From contig NZ_VRMG01000008.1 in the NCBI RefSeq assembly GCF_008040105.1, positions 432,830 to 496,829 of the forward strand: 64,000 bases of DNA, read 5' to 3'. The notes beneath the pieces were generated by a model. It worked only from the letters and a program-made list of their open reading frames with translations, made no database searches and was not told the origin of the DNA. The DNA is from Lacisediminihabitans profunda. Lineage in GTDB: Bacteria > Actinomycetota > Actinomycetes > Actinomycetales > Microbacteriaceae. Positions 42,644 to 53,750 of this stretch are shown here, piece after piece. The translations under genes were made by a program, and so were the position numbers. The stretch's first letter is position 1, and each line of letters opens with the position of its first letter.

Positions 42644-43399
42644 GTGATAACAGAACGTGAGACCCGGGATGCGCCGCCGCACCGGGTCGGTCTCTGGCAC
42701 GTCGGAGTGGTCGTCTCGACCGCCCCCCAGACGCCCACCGGGCGCAGCATCGTGCTCGATGTTCCGGGCTGGGGAGGCAACCTCGCCGGGCAGCACGCCG
42801 ACGTGCGCCTCACCGCGCCCGACGGCTACCAGGCCGTGCGGTCCTATTCGATCGCCTCGGCCGGCGAAACGGACCGGGTCGAGCTCGCCGTGGACCGCTT
42901 TCCCGACGGTGAGGTGTCGCCCTACCTCGTCGACGACCTCGCGGTGGGCGACCAGGTCGAGCTGCGCGGCCCGCTCGGCGGCTGGTTCGTCTGGACACCG
43001 GCTCAGACCGAACCTGTGCAGCTCATCGGCGGGGGCTCGGGAATCGTGCCGCTCATGGCCATGATCCGCTCGCACGCCGACTCGGCGAGCGCGGCGCCGT
43101 TCCGCCTGCTCTACTCGCTGCGCAGCCCCGGCGACGCGTTCTTCCGCTCGGAGCTCGAAACGCCGACCCCGGGGCTCGACGTCACCTGGCTGTACACCCG
43201 CGGCACGCCGGCGGGCTTGCCGCGGGCGGCCGGGCGCATCACGCCGGATGACCTGGCGGCATCCGCCTTCCCGCCCTCGATCTCCCCGGCGGTCTTCGTC
43301 TGCGGGCCGACCGGCTTCGTGGAGACGGTCGCGAACGCCCTCGTCGCGCTCGGCCACGACCCGCACCGAGTGAAGACCGAACGATTCGGAGGCGCCTGA
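42644..43399 (+). CDS. FAD/NAD(P)-binding ferredoxin reductase-like oxidoreductase
   Basis: This 251-residue FNR-type reductase has the FAD motif RSYSIAS, the NAD(P) loop LIGGGSGIVPLMAMIR and a C-terminal VFVCGPTGFVETVANAL plus KTERFGG. It lacks a [2Fe-2S] domain. The GTG at 42644 is the most reasonable start; a GTG at 42605 would overlap the Mo-oxidoreductase gene by 32 bp. It probably feeds electrons to the upstream molybdoenzyme. Its stop overlaps the next ATG (TGATG). Confidence 0.88.
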   Translation: MITERETRDAPPHRVGLWHVGVVVSTAPQTPTGRSIVLDVPGWGGNLAGQHADVRLTAPDGYQAVRSYSIASAGETDRVELAVDRFPDGEVSPYLVDDLAVGDQVELRGPLGGWFVWTPAQTEPVQLIGGGSGIVPLMAMIRSHADSASAAPFRLLYSLRSPGDAFFRSELETPTPGLDVTWLYTRGTPAGLPRAAGRITPDDLAASAFPPSISPAVFVCGPTGFVETVANALVALGHDPHRVKTERFGGA

Positions 43400-43656
43400 T
43401 GCCCGAACCCGTCGACGGCAACGCCCTTGCCGGTCCGCTCTCCGAACTCTTCTCCGCCGATCTCACCCTGGCCACCGGGCGCTGTCTGGGCTGCGGCGAC
43501 GTCTCCGAACTCGCTCGCGCGCGGGTCTACCCCGACCCCACCGGCTACGTCGTGCGCTGCAGCCAGTGTGACGACGTGCTCATGGTGATTGTGGAGGAAC
43601 CGGACAGCGTGTGCCTCGAACTGCGCGGGATGTCCTGGCTCAAGGTTCCGCGCTAA
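43399..43656 (+). CDS. DUF6510-type small zinc-ribbon protein
   Basis: This 85-residue protein has two CxxC pairs (CLGC near residue 29 and CSQC near residue 53), a likely zinc ribbon. It matches the DUF6510 family as I know it, which in actinobacteria follows a sulfite-oxidase-like protein and an FAD oxidoreductase, as here. No function is established. It could be a chaperone or a redox partner. Confidence 0.78.
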   Translation: MPEPVDGNALAGPLSELFSADLTLATGRCLGCGDVSELARARVYPDPTGYVVRCSQCDDVLMVIVEEPDSVCLELRGMSWLKVPR

Positions 43657-43724
43657 GCGTCAGCCAATCCGAGAGCATGCCGCATCCGAGATGCATGCCG
43701 CATCCGCGGGCTTCCGGTCGGGCG
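43657..43724. repeat. Short spacer with doubled GCATGCCGCATCCG
   Basis: The word GCATGCCGCATCCG is present at 43675-43688 and 43693-43706 in this 68-bp convergent spacer. Nothing else is apparent. Confidence 0.6.
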
Positions 43725-46412
43725 TCAACTGATCGTTGCGAATCCCGCCCAGCCGGAACCGATCTGCGAGACCGCGCCCCAGCCGCCGTGGCCGTCTCCC
43801 CGATAGAGGTACAGCGCCCCGGCAACAGTCCGGCCGAGCACGTCGGCGGTGCCGTCTCCATCGAAGTCGCCGACCGAGAGGATCGCCGACATGCCGTTCC
43901 AGCCGGAACCGATCAGCTTGGTCGCGCCCCAGCCCCCATGACCGTCGCCGGGGTAGAGATACAGGTTGCCGTTGGCCGCCCTGGCGATGACGTCGGAATG
44001 GCCATCTCCATCGAAGTCGCCGGGTGACAGGATTGCGGTCATCCCCTGCCAGCCATTGCCGACCAGCGATGTCGAGCTCCAGCCGCCATGCCCATCTCCC
44101 GCATAGAGGTAGAGTGCGCCGGCCACCGTCCGTCCGAGGACGTCCTGGTTGCCGTCGCCGTTGAAGTCTCCGGCCGACAGGATCGCGCTCATGCCATTCC
44201 AACCGGAACCCACCAACCGAGCACTCAGCCACCCCTTGTTTCCGTCGCCGGAATACAGGTAAAGGGCTCCGCCGCTCGTGCGACCGAGAATATCGGGGAA
44301 CCCGTCACCATCGAAGTCTCCGACCGGCACAAGGGAGGTCATGCCATTCCACCCGGAACCGATCAACGACGGCGCCTTCCAGGAACCGCTCCCGTTTCCC
44401 GGATAGACATAGAGCGCACCCCGGGGAGTCGTCGCCAGAACATCCGGGATCCCGTCCCCGGTGAAGTCGTGAGCGAGGGAGTAAGGATTGGGGAGCACGG
44501 CGTTCCTCGTGATCACGGCTCCCTCCGTCACAACGATTTCTGGCGTCAGGATGCTTCGGGACAACGGACCGGCATAGTTGAAGTTCAACTTGTACGTATC
44601 GGCCGCGAGCCCATCCACTCGATAGGTGCGATCCGACAGCACGGGAAAATCGTCCCCGGTGTCGACCCAGGCGTTTGAATCAGAGTCGAAGACCCAGGGC
44701 GTCACCGTGATAAGGCCCGTCGAGAAGTCCGTGGCCGAAAGCCCGGCTCCCGTGACGGTGCCGGTGACAACGCCCGCCGTGTGCAGATCGGCGTCTATGC
44801 CGGTCACTGCTGTGCTGGGACCGAGATTGACGAGATCGGGATGGTAGTAGGCAGGCACGTCGAACCATCCCTGGTTTGCGTAGGTGGCCACGGGGGCGAC
44901 GAACGTGACCTCGTAATCGCCGACCGAAAGCTGCTGGAACTTGTACGCGCCCGTGTCATCCGTCAGGGTCGACCTCTCCGAAATCACGGCCCGGGCGGCG
45001 TTGACCTGATCCGCATACACCATCGCATTGGCGACGGCGGAGCCATTGTGAGTGACCCTACCGGCGATGCCGTTGCCTGCTGGCAGCGTGATGTTCAGAC
45101 CGGTGAGGTCGTGCGAGCCCACGGTGACGAACGAGGTGGGTGTCTGGGTGAGGTCCTGAGGCCAGTACTGATTGACGAAGTTGCCGGTCCCGACATAGCT
45201 GAAGTGCAGGGCGTAAGTCCCCAGGCGCGTCTCCGGAGTTGTGAAATCGCCTTGAGCATCCACCATTACCGAACGCGGGAACGGCATTGGCCCAATAGGC
45301 CAATAGGACACCTCCACGGATCCCGCGGCGGCTGGCACGCCGGCAGCGCCAAGAGCAACATGCCCGCTGAGCGAGTGGGCGGGATCGAGCGTGACGTCGT
45401 GGTCTAGCAACGACGCCGTGGTCCACGAGAGCTGGCCGGCGAAATAGTCGGTAAATGGGATTAGCCCGTGCCCGCTGGACGCGGTGAACTCGAGGCGATA
45501 CATCTGGTCGCTGAGCCCCTGGAAGGAATACCCACCGGCCGCATCGGTCGTCGTCGTCTTTACCGTGTCCCACGTGGATCGGTCGCGGGCGTATTGATCG
45601 AGCGAGACGGTCACTTCTCCCGCCCCGGCGGGAGAAGTGACGCTCCCTATGTGGACATGTCCGTCTATCACAAACGTCGGCCTCAGCACAATCGATGGCT
45701 GCGCCTGGTTTGTGCTGCCCATGAAGACGAAGGTGGTCGCGAAGACCTGGTCCTGGAACCCTCCGGTGCCGAGGTATTTGGCAAAGAGGCGATACATGCC
45801 GGGCGGCATGGACGGAAAAGAGAACGCTCCGTTGGCCGTCACCAGGATGGGCGACGACTCAGGACTGGAGTCCGAGATTGTGTATCGCTGATACGTCACC
45901 GAGGCTTCCCCTGCTGCCGCTTTCGTGTCCGTCGTGCCCAGGGAGACCGTTCCAGTTAGGGCGGCCGGGCTGGGCAGCGTGACGCTGATGCCGACAGCAT
46001 CGGAGGTCTGGAGATCCACCAAGTCGAAGGTCCCGTACGAGGTATTGGGTAGCGTATTTCGCCAATAGAGGTCGGTGAACTCGGTGGACACGGTGTCATG
46101 GAAGGAGACTACGAATGACCACCGAACCAGCGCGGGGAAGACGTAGTCGCCATTGGCATCGGTGGTGACCGATATGGGAGTGTACGATCCGACCGGATAC
46201 TCCGTCGCCGTGACGGTGACTTCGCCAGCTCCCGCTGCCCGATCCGTGTTTCCCAATGACACATGACCCGAAAGGGAGTGGGTCCCGGGCTCAATAATGG
46301 CGGCCGCTTTCCAGGCCCCCGGGCCAGCAACCGACGAACCGATGACGCATAAAATGGCGAGAGCAGCGAAGACGCCGCGGAATCGAATCAGGAATCGCTG
46401 CATGACGGGCAT
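43725..46412 (-). CDS. Secreted protein with carboxypeptidase-regulatory-like repeats and FG-GAP/VCBS repeats
   Basis: This 895-residue exported protein has a signal peptide (about 1-37, with FAALAILCVIGSSVAGPGAW). Residues ~45-640 hold about six Ig-like/CarboxypepD_reg-like modules of the form GxVxLGxxxxAGAGEVxV. Residues 649-895 are five FG-GAP units of exactly 50 residues (the last truncated to 47), each opening with a Ca-binding DFDGDG loop. No sortase motif is seen. It may be a surface or adhesive protein. Base composition is visibly lower in GC than in the neighbours. A second ATG three codons later is possible. It has no operon partner. Confidence 0.86.
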   Translation of the reverse strand: MPVMQRFLIRFRGVFAALAILCVIGSSVAGPGAWKAAAIIEPGTHSLSGHVSLGNTDRAAGAGEVTVTATEYPVGSYTPISVTTDANGDYVFPALVRWSFVVSFHDTVSTEFTDLYWRNTLPNTSYGTFDLVDLQTSDAVGISVTLPSPAALTGTVSLGTTDTKAAAGEASVTYQRYTISDSSPESSPILVTANGAFSFPSMPPGMYRLFAKYLGTGGFQDQVFATTFVFMGSTNQAQPSIVLRPTFVIDGHVHIGSVTSPAGAGEVTVSLDQYARDRSTWDTVKTTTTDAAGGYSFQGLSDQMYRLEFTASSGHGLIPFTDYFAGQLSWTTASLLDHDVTLDPAHSLSGHVALGAAGVPAAAGSVEVSYWPIGPMPFPRSVMVDAQGDFTTPETRLGTYALHFSYVGTGNFVNQYWPQDLTQTPTSFVTVGSHDLTGLNITLPAGNGIAGRVTHNGSAVANAMVYADQVNAARAVISERSTLTDDTGAYKFQQLSVGDYEVTFVAPVATYANQGWFDVPAYYHPDLVNLGPSTAVTGIDADLHTAGVVTGTVTGAGLSATDFSTGLITVTPWVFDSDSNAWVDTGDDFPVLSDRTYRVDGLAADTYKLNFNYAGPLSRSILTPEIVVTEGAVITRNAVLPNPYSLAHDFTGDGIPDVLATTPRGALYVYPGNGSGSWKAPSLIGSGWNGMTSLVPVGDFDGDGFPDILGRTSGGALYLYSGDGNKGWLSARLVGSGWNGMSAILSAGDFNGDGNQDVLGRTVAGALYLYAGDGHGGWSSTSLVGNGWQGMTAILSPGDFDGDGHSDVIARAANGNLYLYPGDGHGGWGATKLIGSGWNGMSAILSVGDFDGDGTADVLGRTVAGALYLYRGDGHGGWGAVSQIGSGWAGFATIS
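43728..44468 (-). repeat. Five 150-bp tandem repeats encoding FG-GAP units
   Basis: Five in-frame 50-residue units (last 47) lie head to tail, each containing DFxGDG, LYLYxGDG and GSGWNGM-like words. Units 3 and 5 share GRTVAGALYLY. High DNA identity between units suggests recent expansion or gene conversion. Confidence 0.85.
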
Positions 46413-46546
46413 CCTCGCGCGCTGAGGGTCGGGTAACTGAGGTGATCCCGCTCAAGCGCGAAGCTATCACCGAAGTGATGCCGTGAGCAATGCCCAATAA
46501 TTCCGGCCAGGATACCGTCCGCTAGCCCGTCCGGGGGTCTGTCCAA

Positions 46547-47176
46547 TTAGATGGGCTCGGCTGGATTCCGAAGCGTCCCGCACAGCGCGAATGCCCACCC
46601 GAGGATCCCCCCGAGGCACAGCCGCTCGGCGAGTCCGACCGCCTGCGGCGCGAGCGTCAGGCTCAGCGCCAGGAGTACGAGACCGGCCAGCGCCACCAGG
46701 AAGAGCGCGAGCACGGCACGCTGGCGTCCAGCCCCTCGCGTGAGCACCGCCATCGCCGCGATCACGGCGAGAAAACCGGATGTCGCAAACACGACGTGTG
46801 CGAAACCGACCGCGGTGTGCGGGGTCATCCCGTACTCGCCGGCCGCGTTCACGTCGGTCGGGAGCAGCGCGAGCGCGGCCGAGCAGAGTCCAGCGACGGC
46901 GAGGAGCGCCGAGCCAGTTCGCCTAAGCCAGGTATCCGGTGTGCCGAGGGTGACCACGACCACGACGCATCCGCTCATTACGGCGCGCGCGACGAAGTTG
47001 ACCTGCATCGCCCAGCCGAACGGGCCGACGGCGAGGTCGCTCTCGGCGTCGGTCACGACGGAGTAGTGCGGTGGCAGCAGCTGCAGCACGATGTCGACCA
47101 GCACGTAGAGCACCACCAGCGCCATCGCCGCCGTGGCGAACACCCGGCGGGTGCGCGGCGCATCCCGTGAGTTCAT
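46547..47176 (-). CDS. DUF998-family membrane protein
   Basis: This 209-residue integral membrane protein has about six hydrophobic segments and the DUF998 pattern: an N-terminal helix, an extracytoplasmic loop with SDLAVGPFGWAMQVNF, and a central LLPTDVNAAGEYGMTPHTAVGFAHVV. The function is unknown. The ATG at 47176 was chosen; the open frame upstream is repeat DNA. The spacer to the secreted protein (46413-46546) holds no gene, only a weak GGTGAT/ATCACC inverted repeat. Confidence 0.82.
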   Translation of the reverse strand: MNSRDAPRTRRVFATAAMALVVLYVLVDIVLQLLPPHYSVVTDAESDLAVGPFGWAMQVNFVARAVMSGCVVVVVTLGTPDTWLRRTGSALLAVAGLCSAALALLPTDVNAAGEYGMTPHTAVGFAHVVFATSGFLAVIAAMAVLTRGAGRQRAVLALFLVALAGLVLLALSLTLAPQAVGLAERLCLGGILGWAFALCGTLRNPAEPI

Positions 47177-47190
47177 TCGTCCACCCTTGC

Positions 47191-47282
47191 GCATAACTCC
47201 TGCTGATTTCCCCACACCGTCCCGGCCTCCCCGAAAATCCGGGGAGCCCGACGGCGCCCGGCGCAAATTGCCGGAGTTGTGC
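47191..47282. repeat. 92-bp palindromic element (GCATAACTCC family), copy 2
   Basis: GCATAACTCC on the left pairs with GGAGTTGTGC on the right except one position (G-U in RNA), the same mismatch as in the element at 28801-28897. A nested hairpin, CTCCCCG at 47227-47233 with CGGGGAG at 47240-47246, forms the tip. Confidence 0.78.
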
Positions 47283-47560
47283 ATCGCGGCGCCGGGTCTC
47301 GGGCTCGCTCCTCGGTCGCGGTCGCGGTCGCGGAGGGAGCAGCCGGCTCGCGGACGGAGTCCTGCGCCCTCGCTCCGGCCGCGGGTGCGCTCCGGCAGCG
47401 CCGCCCCGGCTCGCGGAGGGAGTCGTGCGCCCTCGCGGCGGGGATACCGGCTCGCGGAGGGAGTCCTAACCCCCGCCGCGACGCAGTATCCCCGCCGCGA
47501 GCCGGCGCACGGGCGATGTCCCCCGCCGCGAGGCGCCCCAATCGCCCGAAGCGGCTGCGG
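47283..47560. repeat. CTCGCGGCGGG/GGCTCGCGGA repeat array
   Basis: The word GGCTCGCGGANGGAGTC recurs at about 47345, 47408 and 47449 (first two 63 bp apart), with CCCTCGCGGCGGGG near 47430 and inverted CCCCGCCGCGA words near 47472, 47491 and 47522. TCCTAACCCCC near 47464 is shared with the spacer at 7319-7331. No gene is credible here. Confidence 0.75.
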
Positions 47561-47583
47561 CACGCCGGCCCGGAAACGCCGAA

Positions 47584-47611
47584 ATGGCCCCGACTCGAGA
47601 GCCGGGGCCAT
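47584..47611 (-). terminator. Probable terminator of the ilv cluster
   Basis: ATGGCCCCG (47584-47592) and CGGGGCCAT (47603-47611) form a perfect 9-bp GC-rich stem with a 10-base interior that can extend through CTC/GAG. On the minus strand it is followed by a short UUUC. It begins 11 bp after the ilvC stop. Confidence 0.72.
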
Positions 47612-47622
47612 CTCCAGTGGTG

Positions 47623-49189
<1,567 letters not shown>

Positions 49190-49193
49190 GGCT

Positions 49194-51008
49194 CTACTCC
49201 TCGTCCCACTCCGGCGCGTGATCGCGCGCGTACTGCACCGACGAGTTGCCGACGCCCTGAGGCACCATCGGCCAGACCATCGAATCCCGACTGACGATGA
49301 AGTCGATCACCACCGGTCGGTCGTTGGTCTCGTTCGCGAGCTTGATCGCGGCGTCCACGTCTTCTTTCCTGGTGACCCGGATGCCGAGGGCGCCATACGC
49401 GTCCGCCATCTTCACGAAGTCCGGGATCATCACCGTGTCGTGGCCCGTGTTGAGGTCGGTGAACGAGTGCCTCCCCTCGTAAAACAGGGTCTGCCACTGG
49501 CGGACCATGCCGAGCGAGGAGTTGTTGATGATCGCGACCTTGATCGGGATGTTGTTGATCGTGCAGGTGGCGAGCTCCTGGTTGGTCATCTGGAAGCAGC
49601 CGTCGCCGTCGATCGCCCAGACCGTGCGCTCCGGTTCCGCGACCTTCGCCCCCATGGCGGCAGGCACGCCGTAACCCATCGTGCCCGCCCCGCCGGAGTT
49701 GAGCCACGAGTTGGGACGTTCGTACTTGATGAACTGGGCGGCCCACATCTGGTGCTGGCCGACGCCGCTGGCATAGATCGCCTCGGGGCCGGTGATCTGG
49801 CCGATGCGTTCGATCACGTACTGCGGGGAGAGCAGCCCGTCGTCCGGCTCGTCGTAGCCGAGCGGAAACTGCTCCCTCAGCTTGTCCAGCCGAACCCACC
49901 AGTCGGTGAGGTCGGACGGGGTGTTCTTCGTGGCCTGCGCGAAGGCGACCGTGAGGTCGGCGATGACGTCCTTGGCATCGCCGACGATGGGAACATCGGC
50001 CACCCGGATCTTGGAGATCTCGGCGGGGTCGATATCGACATGGACGACCTTGGCGTTGGGCGCGAACTCGCTCGGCTTGCCGGTGACCCGGTCGTCGAAG
50101 CGCGCCCCCAGGGAGATGAGCAGGTCGGATTCCTGGATCGCGAGAACCGCGGGAACCGTTCCGTGCATCCCGGGCATGCCGAGGTTGAGGGGGTTGGAGT
50201 CCGGGAACGCGCCGCGGGCCATGAGGGTCGTGACGACGGGGGCACCCACGAGCTCGGCGAGCTTGAGCAGCTCGGCGCTCGCCTTCGCCCGCACCACTCC
50301 GCCGCCCACGTAGAACACGGGGCGCTTCGCCTCGGCGAGCAGCTGCGCGGCCGCCTGGATCTGCTTGCCGTGCGCCTTCGTCACCGGCCGGTAGCCCGGC
50401 AGGTCGACCTTGGGCGGCCAGACGAACGGCGCGAAGCCCTGCTGGGCATCCTTCGTCACGTCCACGAGCACCGGCCCCGGGCGCCCGGTCGTGGCGATGT
50501 GGATGGCCGCGGCGATCGTCGCCGGCACGTCCTCCGGGCGGGTGATGAGAAAGGAGTGCTTGGTGATGGGCATCGTGATTCCCACGATGTCGACCTCCTG
50601 GAAGGCGTCGGTTCCCATGAGGGTGGAGAACACCTGGCCGGTGATCGCCAGCAGCGGCACCGAGTCCATGTAGGCGTCGGCGATCGCGGTCACGAGGTTG
50701 GTGGCGCCGGGCCCGGAGGTCGCGATGGCGACGCCGATCCTTCCGGTCGCCGAGGCGTAGCCCTCCGCGGCGTGGCCGGCGCCCTGCTCGTGCCGCACCA
50801 GGATGTGGCGGATCGCCGTGGACGACATCAGTTCGTCGTAGAACGGCATGATCGCGCCGCCCGGGAGGCCGAAGACGTCCGTGACGCCGAGGTTCTCGAG
50901 CGAGCGGAGAATGGCCGCCGAACCGTTGAGCACTTCCGGGGCGGCGTGCCGCTCGGCCGGGCCGGGGGCCTTGGCCGCGGTGGGCACCGGGATCGATTCC
51001 GTGGACAT
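49194..51008 (-). CDS. ilvB: Acetolactate synthase large (catalytic) subunit
   Basis: This 604-residue ThDP enzyme makes acetolactate from pyruvate. It has the catalytic Glu in [20 protein letters not shown], an FAD-region [17 protein letters not shown], and the ThDP/Mg motif [29 protein letters not shown]. The first ~30 residues are a variable Ala/Pro-rich lead. It lies 45 bp after ilvD. No leader-peptide attenuator is evident in that gap. Confidence 0.96.
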   Translation of the reverse strand: MSTESIPVPTAAKAPGPAERHAAPEVLNGSAAILRSLENLGVTDVFGLPGGAIMPFYDELMSSTAIRHILVRHEQGAGHAAEGYASATGRIGVAIATSGPGATNLVTAIADAYMDSVPLLAITGQVFSTLMGTDAFQEVDIVGITMPITKHSFLITRPEDVPATIAAAIHIATTGRPGPVLVDVTKDAQQGFAPFVWPPKVDLPGYRPVTKAHGKQIQAAAQLLAEAKRPVFYVGGGVVRAKASAELLKLAELVGAPVVTTLMARGAFPDSNPLNLGMPGMHGTVPAVLAIQESDLLISLGARFDDRVTGKPSEFAPNAKVVHVDIDPAEISKIRVADVPIVGDAKDVIADLTVAFAQATKNTPSDLTDWWVRLDKLREQFPLGYDEPDDGLLSPQYVIERIGQITGPEAIYASGVGQHQMWAAQFIKYERPNSWLNSGGAGTMGYGVPAAMGAKVAEPERTVWAIDGDGCFQMTNQELATCTINNIPIKVAIINNSSLGMVRQWQTLFYEGRHSFTDLNTGHDTVMIPDFVKMADAYGALGIRVTRKEDVDAAIKLANETNDRPVVIDFIVSRDSMVWPMVPQGVGNSSVQYARDHAPEWDEE

Positions 51009-51053
51009 CAGGACTTCCTTGAGGTTTCAGGCACGAATAGTGAGGGCACGAAG

Positions 51054-52751
51054 CTACCCGGTGACCGCGCCCTCCGCAGCGGAGTGCACGAGCTTCGAGT
51101 ACTTTGCGAGAACGCCACGGGTATAGCGCGGGGGAAGCGGAGCCCAGCCAGAGCGGCGAGCTGCGAGCTCTGTCGGTTCGACGAGTAGGTCGAGCGAGCG
51201 AGCTGCGATATCGACCCGTATTAGATCACCATCGCGCACGAAGGCGATGGGACCAGCGTCCACCGCTTCGGGTGCTATGTGGCCGATACACAGTCCGGTT
51301 GTGCCGCCTGAGAATCGTCCGTCAGTCAAGAGTAGTACATCCTTGCCGAGCCCGGCGCCCTTGATGGCCGCGGTGATCGCCAGCATCTCGCGCATGCCTG
51401 GACCGCCCTTCGGACCCTCGTAGCGGATCACCACGATGTCGCCGGCGGCGATGCCCCCGGCGGTGAGGGCGTCCATCGCCTCTCGTTCGCGCTCGAACAC
51501 GCGCGCCGGACCCTCGAACACCTTCGCGTCGAATCCGGCCGTCTTCACGACGGCACCCTCCGGCGCAAGTGAGCCGTGCAGGATGGTGAGCCCGCCGGTG
51601 GGGTGGATGGGGTTGTCGAGCGTGCGCAGCACCGTGCCGTCGAGCGGCTCGGGGTCGAGATCTGCGAGGTTCTCGGCCACGGTGCGGCCCGTCACGGTGA
51701 GGGCGTCGCCGTGGATGAGACCGGCGTCGAGCAGGGCCTTCATGAGCACCGGGATGCCGCCCTGGCGGTCCACGTCGTTCATCACGAACCGGCCGAACGG
51801 CTTGAGGTCCCCCACGTGCGGCACGGTGTCGCCGATGCGGTTGAAGTCGGCCAGGGTGAGGTCCACCTCCGCCTCGTGCGCGATCGCGAGCAGGTGCAGC
51901 ACGACGTTGGTGGACCCGCCGAGGGCCATCGCCACGGCGATCGCGTTCTCGAAGGCGTCCTTGGTGAGGATGTCGCGGGTGGTGATCCCGAGTCGGAGCA
52001 GGTTGACGACGGCCTCGCCGCTCTTGTGCGCGAAGTAGTCGCGGCGGCGGTCCGCCGCGGCCGGACTCGTTGATCCCGGCAGGGCCATCCCGAGCGCCTC
52101 GGCCACGCTGGCCATGGTGTTCGCGGTGTACATGCCGCCGCAGGCACCCTCGCCGGGGGCGAAGGCGCACTCGATGCGCTTGGCGTCCTCCTCGCTCATG
52201 CGGCCGGCGCGCACGGCACCCACGGCCTCGAACGAGTCGATGATGGTGATGTCCTTCTCGGTGCCGTCGCTGAGCTTCACCCAGCCCGGGGCGATCGAGC
52301 CCGCGTAGAGGAAGACCGAGGCGAGGTCGAGCCGCGCTGCAGCCATGAGCATGCCGGGCAGCGACTTGTCGCAGCCGGCGAGCAGCACCGAGCCGTCGAG
52401 GCGCTCGGCCTGCATGACGACCTCGACCGAGTCGGCGATAACCTCGCGGCTCACCAGCGAGAAGTGCATGCCCTCGTGGCCCATCGAGATGCCGTCGGAG
52501 ACGGAGATGGTGCCGAACTGCAGCGGGTAGCCGCCGCCGGAGTGCACTCCCTCCTTCGAGGCCTGCGCGAGGCGGTCGAGGGAGAGGTTGCAGGGCGTGA
52601 TCTCGTTCCACGAGCTCGCGATGCCGATCTGGGGCTTGTCCCAGTCGTCGTCGCCCATCCCCACCGCGCGCAGCATCCCGCGCGAGGTCATGGCTTCGAT
52701 TCCGTCGGTTACGACGCGCGAACGCGGCTTCCAGTCAACTGTTTCGGGCAT
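51054..52751 (-). CDS. ilvD: Dihydroxy-acid dehydratase
   Basis: This 565-residue Fe-S dehydratase makes 2-oxoisovalerate. Cysteine/cluster blocks [29 protein letters not shown] and [15 protein letters not shown] are present, along with the C-terminal [21 protein letters not shown]. It is the first gene of ilvD-ilvB-ilvN-ilvC. The DNA between 51120 and 51340 is somewhat less GC-biased than the rest of the gene, but the reading frame stays intact. Confidence 0.96.
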   Translation of the reverse strand: MPETVDWKPRSRVVTDGIEAMTSRGMLRAVGMGDDDWDKPQIGIASSWNEITPCNLSLDRLAQASKEGVHSGGGYPLQFGTISVSDGISMGHEGMHFSLVSREVIADSVEVVMQAERLDGSVLLAGCDKSLPGMLMAAARLDLASVFLYAGSIAPGWVKLSDGTEKDITIIDSFEAVGAVRAGRMSEEDAKRIECAFAPGEGACGGMYTANTMASVAEALGMALPGSTSPAAADRRRDYFAHKSGEAVVNLLRLGITTRDILTKDAFENAIAVAMALGGSTNVVLHLLAIAHEAEVDLTLADFNRIGDTVPHVGDLKPFGRFVMNDVDRQGGIPVLMKALLDAGLIHGDALTVTGRTVAENLADLDPEPLDGTVLRTLDNPIHPTGGLTILHGSLAPEGAVVKTAGFDAKVFEGPARVFEREREAMDALTAGGIAAGDIVVIRYEGPKGGPGMREMLAITAAIKGAGLGKDVLLLTDGRFSGGTTGLCIGHIAPEAVDAGPIAFVRDGDLIRVDIAARSLDLLVEPTELAARRSGWAPLPPRYTRGVLAKYSKLVHSAAEGAVTG

Positions 52752-52808
52752 GCAACGAGTCTAGAACTCCGCCGCCGGTGCTTTCCGCCGCTCTCCCCCA
52801 CTCTCGCC

Positions 52809-52895
52809 CACCGAAAACGCAGGAGATTCGTCACCGGCGGAGCCATTTTGCGTCCCCTGGCGCCCAGGGACGCGGGATCTCCTGCGTTTTCGGTG
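52809..52895. repeat. 87-bp palindromic element (CACCGAAAACGC arms)
   Basis: CACCGAAAACGCAGGAGAT and ATCTCCTGCGTTTTCGGTG form a perfect 19-bp inverted repeat, with a partly self-complementary interior (GGCGCCCAGG). The length equals that of the element after moaE but the sequence is different. It lies in the 183-bp spacer between ilvD (start) and otsB (stop), both transcribed leftward. Confidence 0.85.
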
Positions 52896-52934
52896 GGGAT
52901 GAGGGAGCGGGACGGGAGCGGACGGATGCGACGC

Positions 52935-53750
52935 CTACTGCTCGTGCACGTCGCCTTCCCGAAGGTCGGCGAGGAGGTTGATCGCGCGCGCGACGTCGAT
53001 GGGCCCAGGCACCCGGAAGTTGGCGAGGGTGGGTCCGTCGCCGCTCTTGAGCCCCACGTCGTCGGCGCCGAGTGCCGCGAAGGCGTCCTCGTCCGTGACG
53101 TCGTCGCCCGCGTAGAAGACGGCGGTCGCCTTCGTGTACTCACGCAGGTGCTCGAGAGCCTCGCCCTTGGTGGTGGAGCGCACCGAGAATTCGAGAACGT
53201 TCTTGCCCTCGCGCACCGTCAGGTCGTCGAGCTCCGCCGCGGTCTCGCTGAGCGCGACGAGGTGCGCGATCCGGCTGTCGTGCTCCGTCGCGAGACGGGT
53301 GTGCAGCGCGAAGCCCGCCGGCTTCGGCTCGAGCCAGACCTGATCGATCGAGTCCGCCACCTCGCCGAGCACGTCGCCGAGCACGCCGACCCGCTTGACC
53401 TCGGCCGTGTTGAGGCCGATCTGGTCGTCCGGCGAGTCCAGACGCAGCTCGATTCCGTGCGACCCGACGAGCAGCACGGAGTCCGGCAGGCCGGAGACCT
53501 GGATGAGGCTGGCCAGGGCGCGCCCGGACACGAGCGCCACCCGGGTGTTCGGCATCGCATTGAGCCGGAGCACCGCCGCCCGGGCCTCGGGGAGCGCGCG
53601 GGCGGCCTCCGGGTCGTCCACCTCCGGAGCGAGCGTGCCGTCGAAGTCGAGGGCCACGAGCAGGCGCCGGGTGCGCGCGAGTTCACGCAGCGCCCCCACG
53701 AAGGGTTCTGGCAATCGGGAGAAGTTCGGTGGTGTGTCGACGTCGACCAT
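52935..53750 (-). CDS. otsB: Trehalose-6-phosphate phosphatase
   Basis: This 271-residue HAD phosphatase has motif I LVALDFDGTLAPEVDDP (nucleophile Asp), motif II LVSGR, a Lys/Ser region FSVRSTTKGEALEHL and motif III GDDVTDEDAF. It converts trehalose-6-phosphate to trehalose. Its ATG shares one base with the otsA stop (TAATG), so the two consecutive enzymes are coupled. Confidence 0.95.
   Translation of the reverse strand: MVDVDTPPNFSRLPEPFVGALRELARTRRLLVALDFDGTLAPEVDDPEAARALPEARAAVLRLNAMPNTRVALVSGRALASLIQVSGLPDSVLLVGSHGIELRLDSPDDQIGLNTAEVKRVGVLGDVLGEVADSIDQVWLEPKPAGFALHTRLATEHDSRIAHLVALSETAAELDDLTVREGKNVLEFSVRSTTKGEALEHLREYTKATAVFYAGDDVTDEDAFAALGADDVGLKSGDGPTLANFRVPGPIDVARAINLLADLREGDVHEQ

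Noticed and set aside
51120..51360. Frameshift or chimera near the ilvD C-terminus, where GC bias drops
   Set aside because: The reading frame continues through the expected C-terminal motif [16 protein letters not shown] to a normal stop.
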